Of a DNA stretch of 64,000 nucleotides, positions 25,484 through 33,715 are shown one piece after another (the stretch's first letter is position 1; each line of letters begins with the position of its first letter). A model generated the notes under the pieces. It was not told the origin of the DNA and did not search any database. It worked only from the letters and a program-made list of their open reading frames with translations. The translations under genes were made by a program, and so were the position numbers. Location of the stretch: assembly GCF_036621135.1 (NCBI RefSeq), contig NZ_JAZIBG010000020.1, positions 309,411 through 373,410 of the forward strand. Direction: 5' to 3'. The DNA is from Aquincola agrisoli. GTDB taxonomy: Bacteria > Pseudomonadota > Gammaproteobacteria > Burkholderiales > Burkholderiaceae_C.

Positions 25484-27160
25484 TCAGCCGAGGCTCCAGT
25501 CGAGCAGGGGCAGCGCGGGCAGCAGCGCGAGGTGGCGGCGCACCTGGCCGAGCAGCGGGTCGGCCAGCATCACCGGCGCCACCACCGGCTCCACCGAGGC
25601 CCGCACGAACCACTGCCAGCCGCTGCCGCCCGACAGCCGCGGCCGCAGCCCCGCCTCGCCGACGATGGCGCCGCTGCAGGGGCCGGCCTCGGCCCAAACC
25701 AGGCCGTCGTCGTGGGCGATCGGATCGACGGCCATGGAGAAGGGCAGGCGGAAGGCCGCCCTGCAGGGCAGCACCGCGTCCAGCAGCCCCGGCTTCGCCT
25801 GCTCGCGCAGCACGCTGCGCTGCAGGCGCACGTCGCCCTCGGCCGAGAGCTGCACGCGCGCGCGGCTGCCGCCGAGATCGAATTCGCCGTCGAGCGACAC
25901 GGCCAGCCCGCAGCCGAGGTCGAGCTCGCCGGCCACACGCATCAGCGCCTCGCCGGCCAGGCCGCCGGCGCCTTCGCGCCAGCCCCAGGCGAGCGCCGCG
26001 CGGCCGGTGAGCAGCGCAGGCCTGGCCTGCATGCCGGCGTTCTGCGCCCGTTGCGACCACTGCTCGAAGAGCCCGCCGAACCCCTGGCGCAGGGCCTGCG
26101 CCAGGCCCTGGTCGAAGCCCTCGATCCAGCCCCTGGCATCGAGCGCGAAGCCGTCGCGCTCGATGCGGCAGCGCGTGGCGGGTGTCGCGCCCGCCGCGGG
26201 CGCCGCTGCTGTGGACCAGGTCCATTCGGGCCCGGCCTCGCGCTGCAGCGCGAAGAGCCACTGGTCGGCCGGGTAGGTCCACACCTGCGTGCGCAGCGGG
26301 CCCAGCGGCAGGCCTTCGTCGCGCAGCGCACAGGTGGGCGTCTCGAGCAGGGCGACACCCGGCGGGATCTCTTCGGCCAGGGCCAGCCCGAGCCCGGTCG
26401 CAGGCGGCTGCGGCGCCATCGCCGCGACGGGCCAGCTCACGGCGCGGGCCTCGTGGCCGTGCCAGCGCGCCAGGCCCTCGGCGCCCAGCCAGCGCACGGC
26501 GGGATGGCGCTCGCCGCAGCCGCCGTGCAGCGCCTGGCGGACCTGCAGCCGGGCCTGCGGGCCACGGCCGGGCGCGTGGGTGAGCACGCTGAGCACCGCG
26601 GGCGCGGGGTGGGCGCCGTCGATGCGCAGCGCCGCGGGCGGCGGCGGGCCCGGCACCCGCTGCCACTGGCCCTCGACCGCCCGGTACTCGTGCCGCCAGT
26701 CGGCCTCGAGCACCCGCAGGTCGATCGCCTCGATGTCGCAGGCCTGGCGCGGCAGCGGCTCGGCGTCGGGGTCGGCGGCGCGCCGGGCGGCGTCTGCACG
26801 GTCGGCCAGCGCGGCATCGGCGCGCTGCAGCGCCGCGGCGTCGCCGCCCTGGCGCTGCAGTTCCGGCACGGCGCGGTACTTCAGCTGGTGCAGCTTGACG
26901 GCGGGCGCGAGCCGTTCGTCGGCGAGCAGCGCCAGCGCCCATTCGTGCTGCGGGCGGGTCTCGAAGGCCGGCCCGAAGGCGAAGCACAGGTTGAGGTAGC
27001 GCGCTGCCTCGAGCGGCGCCACCAGGCCGTGGCGCGCGGCCTGCTGCACGGCGGTGTCGAGGAAGGCCGCGCGCCGCTCGCCCAGGCGCCCGGCCACGGC
27101 CGGCCAGTTGGCCTCGACGAGGGCGGCGAAGTCGTCGGTGTCGGCGGCCTGCATCGGCAT
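25484..27160 (-). CDS. Unknown T6SS-cluster protein, 558 aa
   Basis: No named domain recognised. It starts MPMQAADTDDFAALVEANW; the ATG overlaps the stop of the TPR gene upstream (ATGA). The first ~120 residues are helical (LGERRAAFLDTAVQQAARHGL, LNLCFAFGPAF, HEWALALLADE, VKLHQLKYR). The rest is long, beta-rich and without obvious repeats, membrane segments or a signal peptide. Its 4-nt overlap upstream and 5-nt spacing downstream tie it to the vgrG-effector genes and to the 263-aa unknown, so the pair probably works together. An accessory or adaptor function for spike assembly is one reading, but nothing proves it. Confidence 0.85.
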   Translation of the reverse strand: MPMQAADTDDFAALVEANWPAVAGRLGERRAAFLDTAVQQAARHGLVAPLEAARYLNLCFAFGPAFETRPQHEWALALLADERLAPAVKLHQLKYRAVPELQRQGGDAAALQRADAALADRADAARRAADPDAEPLPRQACDIEAIDLRVLEADWRHEYRAVEGQWQRVPGPPPPAALRIDGAHPAPAVLSVLTHAPGRGPQARLQVRQALHGGCGERHPAVRWLGAEGLARWHGHEARAVSWPVAAMAPQPPATGLGLALAEEIPPGVALLETPTCALRDEGLPLGPLRTQVWTYPADQWLFALQREAGPEWTWSTAAAPAAGATPATRCRIERDGFALDARGWIEGFDQGLAQALRQGFGGLFEQWSQRAQNAGMQARPALLTGRAALAWGWREGAGGLAGEALMRVAGELDLGCGLAVSLDGEFDLGGSRARVQLSAEGDVRLQRSVLREQAKPGLLDAVLPCRAAFRLPFSMAVDPIAHDDGLVWAEAGPCSGAIVGEAGLRPRLSGGSGWQWFVRASVEPVVAPVMLADPLLGQVRRHLALLPALPLLDWSLG

Positions 27161-27591
27161 CAACCCGCCAGCCCGGCGCGGCGCAGCAGGTCGAGGTAGC
27201 GCGCGCCGTCGGGTTCGGCCTGGAAGATGTCCTCGCCGTCGAGCATGTAGGCCTTCAGCAGGTGCTCGCGGCCTTCGTCGTCGCGGCCGAGCCGGGTGCT
27301 GCTCTGGCCCAGCCGGTAGTGCACGAAGGGGTTGTCGGCCGCACCCGGTCCGTTGAGCGCGTCGAACAAGGCCGCCCGCGCCGCGCCGAAATTGCCCAAC
27401 TGGTAGTACGCATCGCCGATCGAGGTCTGCAGCCAGGTCCAGGCCTCCCAGTCGGCCGCCGGCGGCGGCAGCAGCGCGAGCGCCGCGTTCCAGCGGTCGA
27501 TCGCGGCGGCATAGCGGCCATCGTCGAAGCGCTGGCTGCCTTCCTCCGACAGGCGCTCGACCTGCGCGTGGATCGCCTCGGGCAGCTCCAT
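27160..27591 (-). CDS. TPR-type small protein
   Basis: A 143-aa soluble protein made of about three tetratricopeptide-like helices pairs. Examples are SQRFDDGRYAAAIDRWNAALALLP, WLQTSIGDAYYQLGNFGAARAALFDAL and HYRLGQSSTRLGRDDEGREHLLKAY. It begins immediately at the end of the preceding 145-aa TPR-like gene without spacing, and its stop overlaps the next start. TPR proteins beside T6SS effectors serve as adaptors, chaperones or immunity proteins in known systems. Which applies here cannot be told from sequence. It is distantly similar in plan to its upstream neighbour, suggesting an old duplication. Confidence 0.88.
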   Translation of the reverse strand: MELPEAIHAQVERLSEEGSQRFDDGRYAAAIDRWNAALALLPPPAADWEAWTWLQTSIGDAYYQLGNFGAARAALFDALNGPGAADNPFVHYRLGQSSTRLGRDDEGREHLLKAYMLDGEDIFQAEPDGARYLDLLRRAGLAG

Positions 27592-28029
27592 TCAGCCCCC
27601 CGATGCGCGCTTGAGATAGAAGGCGAGGTACTTCGGGTCCTCGCCCTCGAAGGGGCGCTTCTTGAAGCGCTGGTACTGCGCGTGGAAGCCGCGGTAGGCG
27701 GCGTCGAGGTCGCCCGCCTCGTGGTCGACCGTTGCCGCCATGAACTCGACATGGCCGGTGCCGTCGGCCGGGCCGTAGGCCTCGCGCATGCGCTCCAGCC
27801 ACGGGCGGGCCTTGGCGGGCTGGTGCGTGTCGCGGAAGAACTTGACGAGGCCGCCGGTCATCGACTGCGCGCGGTCGTACGCGAGCTTCGGCTCGGGCAG
27901 CAGTGCCCAGGCGGCCAGGTAGTCGGCCTCGGCGGCGGCGATGTCGCCGGCCTTCCATGCGGTGCGTGCACGCAGCGTGTGGGCCTGGAAGGCCTCGGCG
28001 ATCTCGGGGGGGAGGGGTTTGGCAGCCAT
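27592..28029 (-). CDS. TPR-like small protein, candidate immunity to the nuclease effector
   Basis: A 145-aa soluble helical protein starting MAAKPLPPEIAEAFQAH, with a TPR-like helical pair (RTARTAWKAGDIAAAEADYLAAWALLP-type segment) and further helices around VEFMAATVDHEAGDLDAAYRGFHAQYQRF. It sits 10 nt downstream of the GH-E-type effector gene, exactly where immunity genes are expected in vgrG-effector-immunity units. No family-specific immunity domain was recognised. Alternatives are a cytoplasmic chaperone for the effector or a structural adaptor. Confidence 0.85.
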   Translation of the reverse strand: MAAKPLPPEIAEAFQAHTLRARTAWKAGDIAAAEADYLAAWALLPEPKLAYDRAQSMTGGLVKFFRDTHQPAKARPWLERMREAYGPADGTGHVEFMAATVDHEAGDLDAAYRGFHAQYQRFKKRPFEGEDPKYLAFYLKRASGG

Positions 28030-28039
28030 CGAGGGCCCT

Positions 28040-29308
28040 TCAAGGAACGGGCGGCAGGTAGGTGTGGGTCTGGCCCAGTACCGCGCCGGCGGAACGGTTG
28101 ATGCTGAAGTGGTCCAAAGTGTAGTTGTCGGGGTTCAGCATGAACTCGCGCACCTGCGGCGACCTGGCGCCAAACTGGCGACCCGTGTCGTTCCACCAGG
28201 TGACCGCGTCGCGCCCCGGCGCGTGCGACATGTCGGCCTTGGACAGCGGGTACCAGTTGCCGTTGCTGGCCAGGAACTCGGTGTCGCCGAAGTCGTCCTC
28301 GCGCAGCGTGCCCTCGGTGCGCATGCGCTCCTGCACCTCGCGGCCGGTGCGCGAGCCCCTGCCCGGCGTGCGGCCCATGTACTGCTCGCGCAGCTTCTTC
28401 GGCTTGGCCGCGGGGGCCGCTGCCGGCGGCGGCGGGGCGGCGGGCGGCGGGGGCGCCGGCTCGCGCAGCTGCGACGGCGTGACCGACTCGCCGCTGCGCG
28501 CCGACGTGCCCCCCACCGCGCGGTGCTCGCGCAGCCGGGGGTTGCGCATCAGCGCCTCGGCGTTGGCCGCGACCCAGTCGGCGAAGCCCGCGCCGAGGCG
28601 GCTCTGCCGCAGCGCGGCGACCAGCTCGCCCGCCGACGACGAGGCACGCCCGGTGGCCGACACCGCCTGGGCCATCGTCAGCCGCGCGACGATGGCCATC
28701 AGGATCAGCAGGATGAGCCGTGCCGCCGCGTCGGCGAAGAGCCGGCCCGCCGCTTCCACCTGGGGCGTGCGCCGCGGCGTGCCGTGCGCGTCCCAGGCCA
28801 TGCCCACGGCCTGCAGCACCATGCCGCTCACTTCGCCCAGCCCGCGGCCGATCGCCGCCGCCAGGAAGCCGAGCCCGAGCCAGGCCAGCAGCGCCATGCC
28901 CACGTCGGTGCCCACCGCGGCGCCGGCCGCCGCGCCGGGCACGGCCCCCACGCCGCCGGCCAGCGCGCCGATGGCGGCGCCCACCACGCCGCCGAGCGCG
29001 GCCGTCGCGCCGACCACGCCCATCATCATCAGCAGGCCCGGCAGCAGACCTTCCAGCAGGGCCTTGAGCTGGCAGCCGGTCTCGCGCGCGATGGCCTCGG
29101 GCGCCTCGCGCAGGCCGATCAGGTAGGCCTCCTGCACGCAGCGCGCGCGGCGCCACAGCGTGAGCGGGTCGTGGTCGCTCGCCAGGCCGTCCTGCGCGCC
29201 GGCGACGCTGCCGGGCCGGCAGCCGGGCGCCCGCTGCAGCGTGCCGTCGTCGGGCTGCAGCGTCTGCTGCTCGCTGCAGGTGGGGCCTGCGAGCCGGTAC
29301 TGCGCCAC
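28040..29308 (-). CDS. T6SS effector candidate with hydrophobic N-terminal region and C-terminal GH-E/HNH-ENDO VII-like nuclease
   Basis: A 422-aa protein from a GTG start 23 nt after the vgrG stop. Residues about 75-215 are glycine- and alanine-rich with several hydrophobic spans (LLPGLLMMMGVVGATAAL, MALLAWLGLGFLAAAIG), like membrane-translocating regions of T6SS toxins. A proline-rich linker at about 285-305 leads to a C-terminal ~115-residue domain. It contains LREQYMGRTPG, NGNWYPLSKADMSH, VTWWNDTG and NPDNYTLDHFSINRSAG, matching the layout of GH-E nucleases (HNH/ENDO VII fold). The first conserved dipeptide is SH rather than GH. It would cut DNA in a target cell. Family assignment rests on motif memory. 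Confidence 0.8.
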   Translation of the reverse strand: MAQYRLAGPTCSEQQTLQPDDGTLQRAPGCRPGSVAGAQDGLASDHDPLTLWRRARCVQEAYLIGLREAPEAIARETGCQLKALLEGLLPGLLMMMGVVGATAALGGVVGAAIGALAGGVGAVPGAAAGAAVGTDVGMALLAWLGLGFLAAAIGRGLGEVSGMVLQAVGMAWDAHGTPRRTPQVEAAGRLFADAAARLILLILMAIVARLTMAQAVSATGRASSSAGELVAALRQSRLGAGFADWVAANAEALMRNPRLREHRAVGGTSARSGESVTPSQLREPAPPPPAAPPPPAAAPAAKPKKLREQYMGRTPGRGSRTGREVQERMRTEGTLREDDFGDTEFLASNGNWYPLSKADMSHAPGRDAVTWWNDTGRQFGARSPQVREFMLNPDNYTLDHFSINRSAGAVLGQTHTYLPPVP

Positions 29309-29331
29309 CCGTCAGCCCTCGCCGCGGTCCG

Positions 29332-31380
29332 TCACGCGAGCGGGTCCGTCGGCACCTCGGGGGCCTGCGGATCCTGCGTGGCTTCCGGTGTCTTCGGGCT
29401 CGCGCCGCCGCCGGAGCCGCCGCCGCCGCCCGAGTTGATCAGCACCATCGCGCCGGTGATCGCGACGTTGGCCGGCCCGATCACCACCGAGCCGCCGCCG
29501 CACTTGAGCGTGAGCATCGCGCCCGCCTCGATCACCACGTTGGCGCCGCCCTTGATGTGCACGTTGGCCGCGGCCTCCACGCCCAGGTTGGCGCCGACCT
29601 TTTGCACCATGTCGGCCCCCGACTGCGCCGAGACGGCGGCCGCCGACTTCAGCACCAGGTCGCCGGTGACCTTCAACCCGTACGCGCCGTCGACCTGGTT
29701 CGCGCTGTGGCCGGTGACCTTGAGGCTCTGGTTGCCGGCCACGCTCTCCTTCAGGTCCTTGCCGATCGTGCGCTGCACGTCCTGCTTGATCTCCTCGTTC
29801 TGGTTGTTCTTGACGATGCGGTACTCGTCGTTGTCGACGAGGATGCGCTTGTCGTTCTTGACGTACTGGTAGAAGTCCTTCTCGGCCTGGAACCAGATGT
29901 ACTCGCTGCCCGCCTTGTCCTCGAAGCGCAGCTCGTTGAAGTTGGCGACGGCCGCGCCGGGCGTCGACATGGTGCGCAGCGTCGCCACGGTCTTGTTGGC
30001 GGGCAGCGCGTAAGGCACCTTCTGCACGTCGTTGTAGACGCGGCCGGTGACCACGGGCCGGTCGGGGTCGCCCTCGACGAAATCGACCAGCACCTCCTGG
30101 CCGATGCGGGGCAGCGCGATCATCCCGAAGCCCTTGCCGGCCAGCGGCTGCGACACACGCACCCAGCACGAACTGTTTTCGTCCTTCTGGCCCTGGCGGT
30201 CCCAGTGGAACTGCACCTTCACCCGGCCGTACTCGTCGGTGTGGATCTCGTCGCCCGAGGGGCCCACCACCACCGCCGTCTGCGGCCCCGGCACCGTGGG
30301 CTTGGGCGTGGTGCGCTGCGGCCGGAACACCTCGCTCGCCGCGGTCGCGGTGAAGCTGCAGTGGAAGTGGCTCGTGCCCTGGCCCGACTCCTGGTCGGTG
30401 TAGGCGGCGTCGATGCGCGTGGCCAGCAGCACGTGGGCCGCGTTCTCGGCCGCGCGGGGGTGCTCGGCCAGCGTGAAGCGATGCCCCACCGCCAGGCCGC
30501 GCACGTTGCCCGAGCCCGTCACGCGCAGGTGGCGCGCATCCAGCTCCTCCATGCGCAGCGCCGCGTAGCGGCTGCCGTCGCCGGCCGTCTGGTAGTCGCC
30601 CGGCGGGTCGTAGTGTTCGTAGGCGGCCACGGCGCCGCTGCGCGCGGAATCGGTGGACGCCAGCAGCGAGGTCTCGGGCGTGGTGAAGTTGTAGTCGTTG
30701 AGCGTGACCTTGCCCGGCTGCACCTCGAGGCTGGTGCGCCACTGGGTGATCGCCTCGAGGTCGAGCATGCCGTCGAGCGACTCGCGGAACTTCACCGTCT
30801 CGTGGCCCGCGTAGGCGGTGTGCGCGCTCATCTTGTCGACCACCACCAGCGTGTGCCCGCCCTCGGTGTGCCGGAAGTAGTAGTAGAGGCCTTCCTGCTC
30901 CATCAGCCGGCTGACGAAGTTGAAGTCGGTCTCGCGGTACTGGACGCAGTAGTCGTAGGTCGGCAGGCTGCCGGAGAGCTCGAACGCCACGTTGTGCGCG
31001 TAAGGCTCGAACACCGTGTTGAGGATCTGCTGCGCATCCTGCTGCTGGAAGATGCGCGTGTCGGCGCGCCGCGTCAGCAGCCACAGCCAGGGCCGCAGCA
31101 CCATGCGCACCGACAGCAGCTTGCCGGCCATGCCGTCGATGCCGGCCGTCGTGACGAGGCCGTGGAAGTGCCGGGTGCCCTCGGCCAGCTCGATCGCCAC
31201 GTGGGCCGGCGTGCCCAGCAGCGAGGCGACGTCGACGTCCGGGTCCTCGCTGAGGGCGTGGACGTGGAACTCGTACAGTCGGCCCATCTCCTCGGTGGCC
31301 GACAGGCTGCGGAAACGCAGGGCCCCGTCGCCCAGGCGGGTGCCAAGGCTCATGAGGGGTGCGGCGCTGGCGTCAGGCAT
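29332..31380 (-). CDS. vgrG: T6SS spike protein VgrG (TssI)
   Basis: A 682-aa trimeric spike protein. The N-terminal gp27-like region (about 15-380) includes the family blocks YDYCVQYRETDFNFVSRLMEQEGLYYYF and HTEGGHTLVVVD. A gp5-like OB-fold with HTDEYGRVKVQFHWDRQG and the long beta-helix of T4-gp5/DUF2345 type (KVTGDLVLKSAAAVS, NVHIKGGANVVIEAG) follow. The tail is a glycine-rich and Pro/Thr/Glu-rich 35-residue extension after VLINSGGGGGSGGG, with no enzymatic domain, so the effector is separate and encoded next door. The gene lies 48 nt after the TPR-methyltransferase gene. Confidence 0.98.
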   Translation of the reverse strand: MPDASAAPLMSLGTRLGDGALRFRSLSATEEMGRLYEFHVHALSEDPDVDVASLLGTPAHVAIELAEGTRHFHGLVTTAGIDGMAGKLLSVRMVLRPWLWLLTRRADTRIFQQQDAQQILNTVFEPYAHNVAFELSGSLPTYDYCVQYRETDFNFVSRLMEQEGLYYYFRHTEGGHTLVVVDKMSAHTAYAGHETVKFRESLDGMLDLEAITQWRTSLEVQPGKVTLNDYNFTTPETSLLASTDSARSGAVAAYEHYDPPGDYQTAGDGSRYAALRMEELDARHLRVTGSGNVRGLAVGHRFTLAEHPRAAENAAHVLLATRIDAAYTDQESGQGTSHFHCSFTATAASEVFRPQRTTPKPTVPGPQTAVVVGPSGDEIHTDEYGRVKVQFHWDRQGQKDENSSCWVRVSQPLAGKGFGMIALPRIGQEVLVDFVEGDPDRPVVTGRVYNDVQKVPYALPANKTVATLRTMSTPGAAVANFNELRFEDKAGSEYIWFQAEKDFYQYVKNDKRILVDNDEYRIVKNNQNEEIKQDVQRTIGKDLKESVAGNQSLKVTGHSANQVDGAYGLKVTGDLVLKSAAAVSAQSGADMVQKVGANLGVEAAANVHIKGGANVVIEAGAMLTLKCGGGSVVIGPANVAITGAMVLINSGGGGGSGGGASPKTPEATQDPQAPEVPTDPLA

Positions 31381-31428
31381 CGTGGCTCCGGGAGGCGGGG
31401 GGCGGCAGGTCCATCGGGGGTGGCAGGG

Positions 31429-32781
31429 TCATGCGGCAGTGCGTGCGGTCACCAGCCAGCCGGTGACCTGCTTGCCGGCCTCCTTGCGCAGCACGACCGC
31501 GTCGATGCGCGGCTCCGCCAAGCCTTCCGAGGCCAGCACGCCGCGCACGTAGGCCGCGGCATGGCTGTAGCGGCCGTGCGGCTCCAGCTGGAAGCCGGCC
31601 GCCGGCGCGGCGCCGTCGTCGGGCAGCGCCTCCACCGTGAAGGCCAGCAGCCCGCCCGGCCGCAGGCTGCGCGCGGCGGCGGCGAGCACCTCGTCGAGCC
31701 GGCCGAAGTAGCACAGCGTGTCGGCCGACACGATCACATCGAACGCCTCGGGGTGTGCCTGCAGCCAGGCCGTCAGCTCGGCAGCCTCCAGCTGGTCGTA
31801 GCCGCCGCGGGACCGGGCCTGCTGCAGCATGCCGGGCGAGAGGTCGACACCGGTCAGCCGGCGGGCGTGCGGCGTGAGCCACGGTGCGCACAGGCCGGTG
31901 CCGCAGCCGGCGTCGAGCACGTCCAGTTGCCCGCCGCCCGCGCCCAGCTCGCGCAGCAGCGCCTCGCCGACGAGCCGCGGCGCCTGGTACTCCAGCGCGT
32001 TCAGGCGTTCGTCGAAGCTGCCGGCGAAGTTGTCGAACACGTCGACCACGTAGTCGTCCGGCGCCCGCTCCGGCACGCCCTGGCCGGTGACGGCGGCCAG
32101 GTGGTGCCGTGCCTGCACGCTGCTGGGCTCGTGCGCGAGCCAGTCGCGGAAGACGGCCGCGGCTTCCTCCAGCCGCCCGCTCTGTGCGTAGACGATGCCC
32201 AGCAGCCGGCGCGTGCGCCCCTCGTCGGGCCGCAGTTCGAGGGCGCGTGCGAAATGGCCGAAGGCCTCGGGCAGCCGGTCGACCATCGACAGCAGCGATG
32301 CGTAGTTGAAGTGCGCGTCGGCGTAGTCCGGGTCGTGCGCGAGCACGCGCTGCAGGGCCACCTCGGCCTCGGCGTACCGGCGCAGGCGCATCAGCATGCA
32401 GCCCAGGTTGTTCATCACGTCGAGGTTGCCGGGATCGAGGTCGAGGCAGCGCTCGTAGGCCTGCGCCGCCTCCTGCCCGCGGCCGGCCTCCAGCAGCGCG
32501 TTGCCGAGGTTGTTGTGCCACGCCGCCACCGCCGGGTCGATCCCGACCGAGCGCTCCAGCAGCGCCAGCGCCTCGTCGCGCTGGCCGCGCTGGTGCAGCA
32601 GCATGCCGAGGAAGTGCAGCGTGTTGGCGTCGTCCGGCTTCAGCTCGAGCAGGCGCCGGTAGAGCTTCTCGGCGCCGTCCCAGCGGCCGTCGCGGTGCAG
32701 GCTGACGGCCATGCGCAGCGCCTCGTCGTAGGTGACTTCGGCCTGCGCAGGCGGGCTGCCGGTGGGAAGGGCGGTGGTCAT
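31429..32781 (-). CDS. TPR repeat protein fused to SAM-dependent methyltransferase, in T6SS cluster
   Basis: A 450-aa soluble protein. About six TPRs occupy residues 15-235 (AEKLYRRLLELKPDDANTL, NLGNALLEAGRGQEAAQAY and so on). A class-I methyltransferase domain fills the rest, with motif I LDAGCGTG at 289-296, VDLSPGMLQQAR, and VSADTLCYFG where motif IV is expected. The gene sits between the Fic-like gene (5 nt) and vgrG. The substrate is unknown: it could modify a T6SS component or a spike-bound protein, or be a delivered effector. Similar TPR-methyltransferases also occur away from T6SS, so function is not implied by context alone. Confidence 0.92.
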   Translation of the reverse strand: MTTALPTGSPPAQAEVTYDEALRMAVSLHRDGRWDGAEKLYRRLLELKPDDANTLHFLGMLLHQRGQRDEALALLERSVGIDPAVAAWHNNLGNALLEAGRGQEAAQAYERCLDLDPGNLDVMNNLGCMLMRLRRYAEAEVALQRVLAHDPDYADAHFNYASLLSMVDRLPEAFGHFARALELRPDEGRTRRLLGIVYAQSGRLEEAAAVFRDWLAHEPSSVQARHHLAAVTGQGVPERAPDDYVVDVFDNFAGSFDERLNALEYQAPRLVGEALLRELGAGGGQLDVLDAGCGTGLCAPWLTPHARRLTGVDLSPGMLQQARSRGGYDQLEAAELTAWLQAHPEAFDVIVSADTLCYFGRLDEVLAAAARSLRPGGLLAFTVEALPDDGAAPAAGFQLEPHGRYSHAAAYVRGVLASEGLAEPRIDAVVLRKEAGKQVTGWLVTARTAA

Positions 32782-32786
32782 CGGCT

Positions 32787-33635
32787 TCAGCCGTTCATGC
32801 GGAAGAGTTCATTCTCCTTCGCGCTCGTCGGGGCCTTGAACTGGTGCGTGCCCTTGATCAGCACGATGGCGTAGGCCAGGTGGCCGGTGCGCTTGTTGCC
32901 GTCGGTGAAGCCCTGCACATGCACGATGCTGGTGAGGTAGAACATCGCGATGCTCTCCCACTTGGCGTTGCCGAAGGCCGGCCAGCTGGTGTCGGCGCAG
33001 CCGGAGGTGAGGTCCAGGATGTAGTCCAGCAGCAGGCTGCCGCCGACGGTGGAGGGGTACTTGGCGCCGCCCATCAGGTTGATCCGGTAGGGCGCGGCGT
33101 TGGGCATGATGCGCTTGTAGAGCTTGCGCAGCGGCTGCGAGGTGCGCCCCAGCGCCATGCCCATCGGCCCGGCGTGGCCGGCGGTGGCGGGGATGTTCTT
33201 GGTCAGCAGTTCGCGCATCGCCGGGATGCCTGCGGTGTAGCCGCCGCAGATCCAGTTGGCGGCCTGGTCGATGGCCAGTTCGCGGCCCGCCAGCCCGCCA
33301 CGCAGCGGGTTCTTGTAGTAGTCGGCCGTCGGGCGCAGGTTGGCGTTCAGGAGCGTGCCCAGCGCGCCGTTGGCGCTCTGCGGCACGAGCGAGTCCACGT
33401 ACAGCTTGCGCGCGGTGTAGTTCTCCCGCTCCGTCTTCATGAAGAGCGCGGCGTCGCTTTCCTTCAGCTGGTCGATCTTGAAGTTCTGCGTCCACTTGTC
33501 GTAGACGGTCTCCAGGAATTCCTTCGCCGCCTCGCGGCCCAGCGTGCGCTCGAGCTGGTCGAACTGCGCCCGGCTGTCGGCGTGCGTCTGGATGCCGCGG
33601 CGCCAGGTGACCTTCTTGCTGGTGAAAATGCCCAT
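32787..33635 (-). CDS. Fic/Doc-like protein with substituted catalytic histidine, T6SS-associated
   Basis: A 282-aa soluble protein starting MGIFTSKKVTWRRG. Near the C-terminus HVQGFTDGNKRTG (239-251) resembles the Fic motif HxFx(D/E)GN(K/G)RT, but the expected catalytic His position (241) is Gln, with a His two residues earlier. Further on, TSAKEN (270-275) fits the short Fic inhibitory pattern (S/T)xxxE(G/N). Fic enzymes transfer AMP or other phosphate-containing groups to hydroxyl side chains. Here the chemistry may be lost or altered. It lies between clpV and the TPR-methyltransferase gene in the same operon. No Phd-like antitoxin is nearby. Fic assignment rests on this motif only. Confidence 0.75.
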   Translation of the reverse strand: MGIFTSKKVTWRRGIQTHADSRAQFDQLERTLGREAAKEFLETVYDKWTQNFKIDQLKESDAALFMKTERENYTARKLYVDSLVPQSANGALGTLLNANLRPTADYYKNPLRGGLAGRELAIDQAANWICGGYTAGIPAMRELLTKNIPATAGHAGPMGMALGRTSQPLRKLYKRIMPNAAPYRINLMGGAKYPSTVGGSLLLDYILDLTSGCADTSWPAFGNAKWESIAMFYLTSIVHVQGFTDGNKRTGHLAYAIVLIKGTHQFKAPTSAKENELFRMNG

Positions 33636-33715
33636 CTACTACCTACCTCAGCAGTGGTTTGTCGGTGGTGGCGCGCGCGCCCCGCAGCGGGAACCGCCGG
33701 CCTCGTTCGGGAAAC

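Noticed and set aside
32787..33635. Doc-type toxin of a toxin-antitoxin pair
   Set aside because: No Phd-like antitoxin gene lies beside it, the protein is about twice Doc size, and it is embedded in the T6SS operon.
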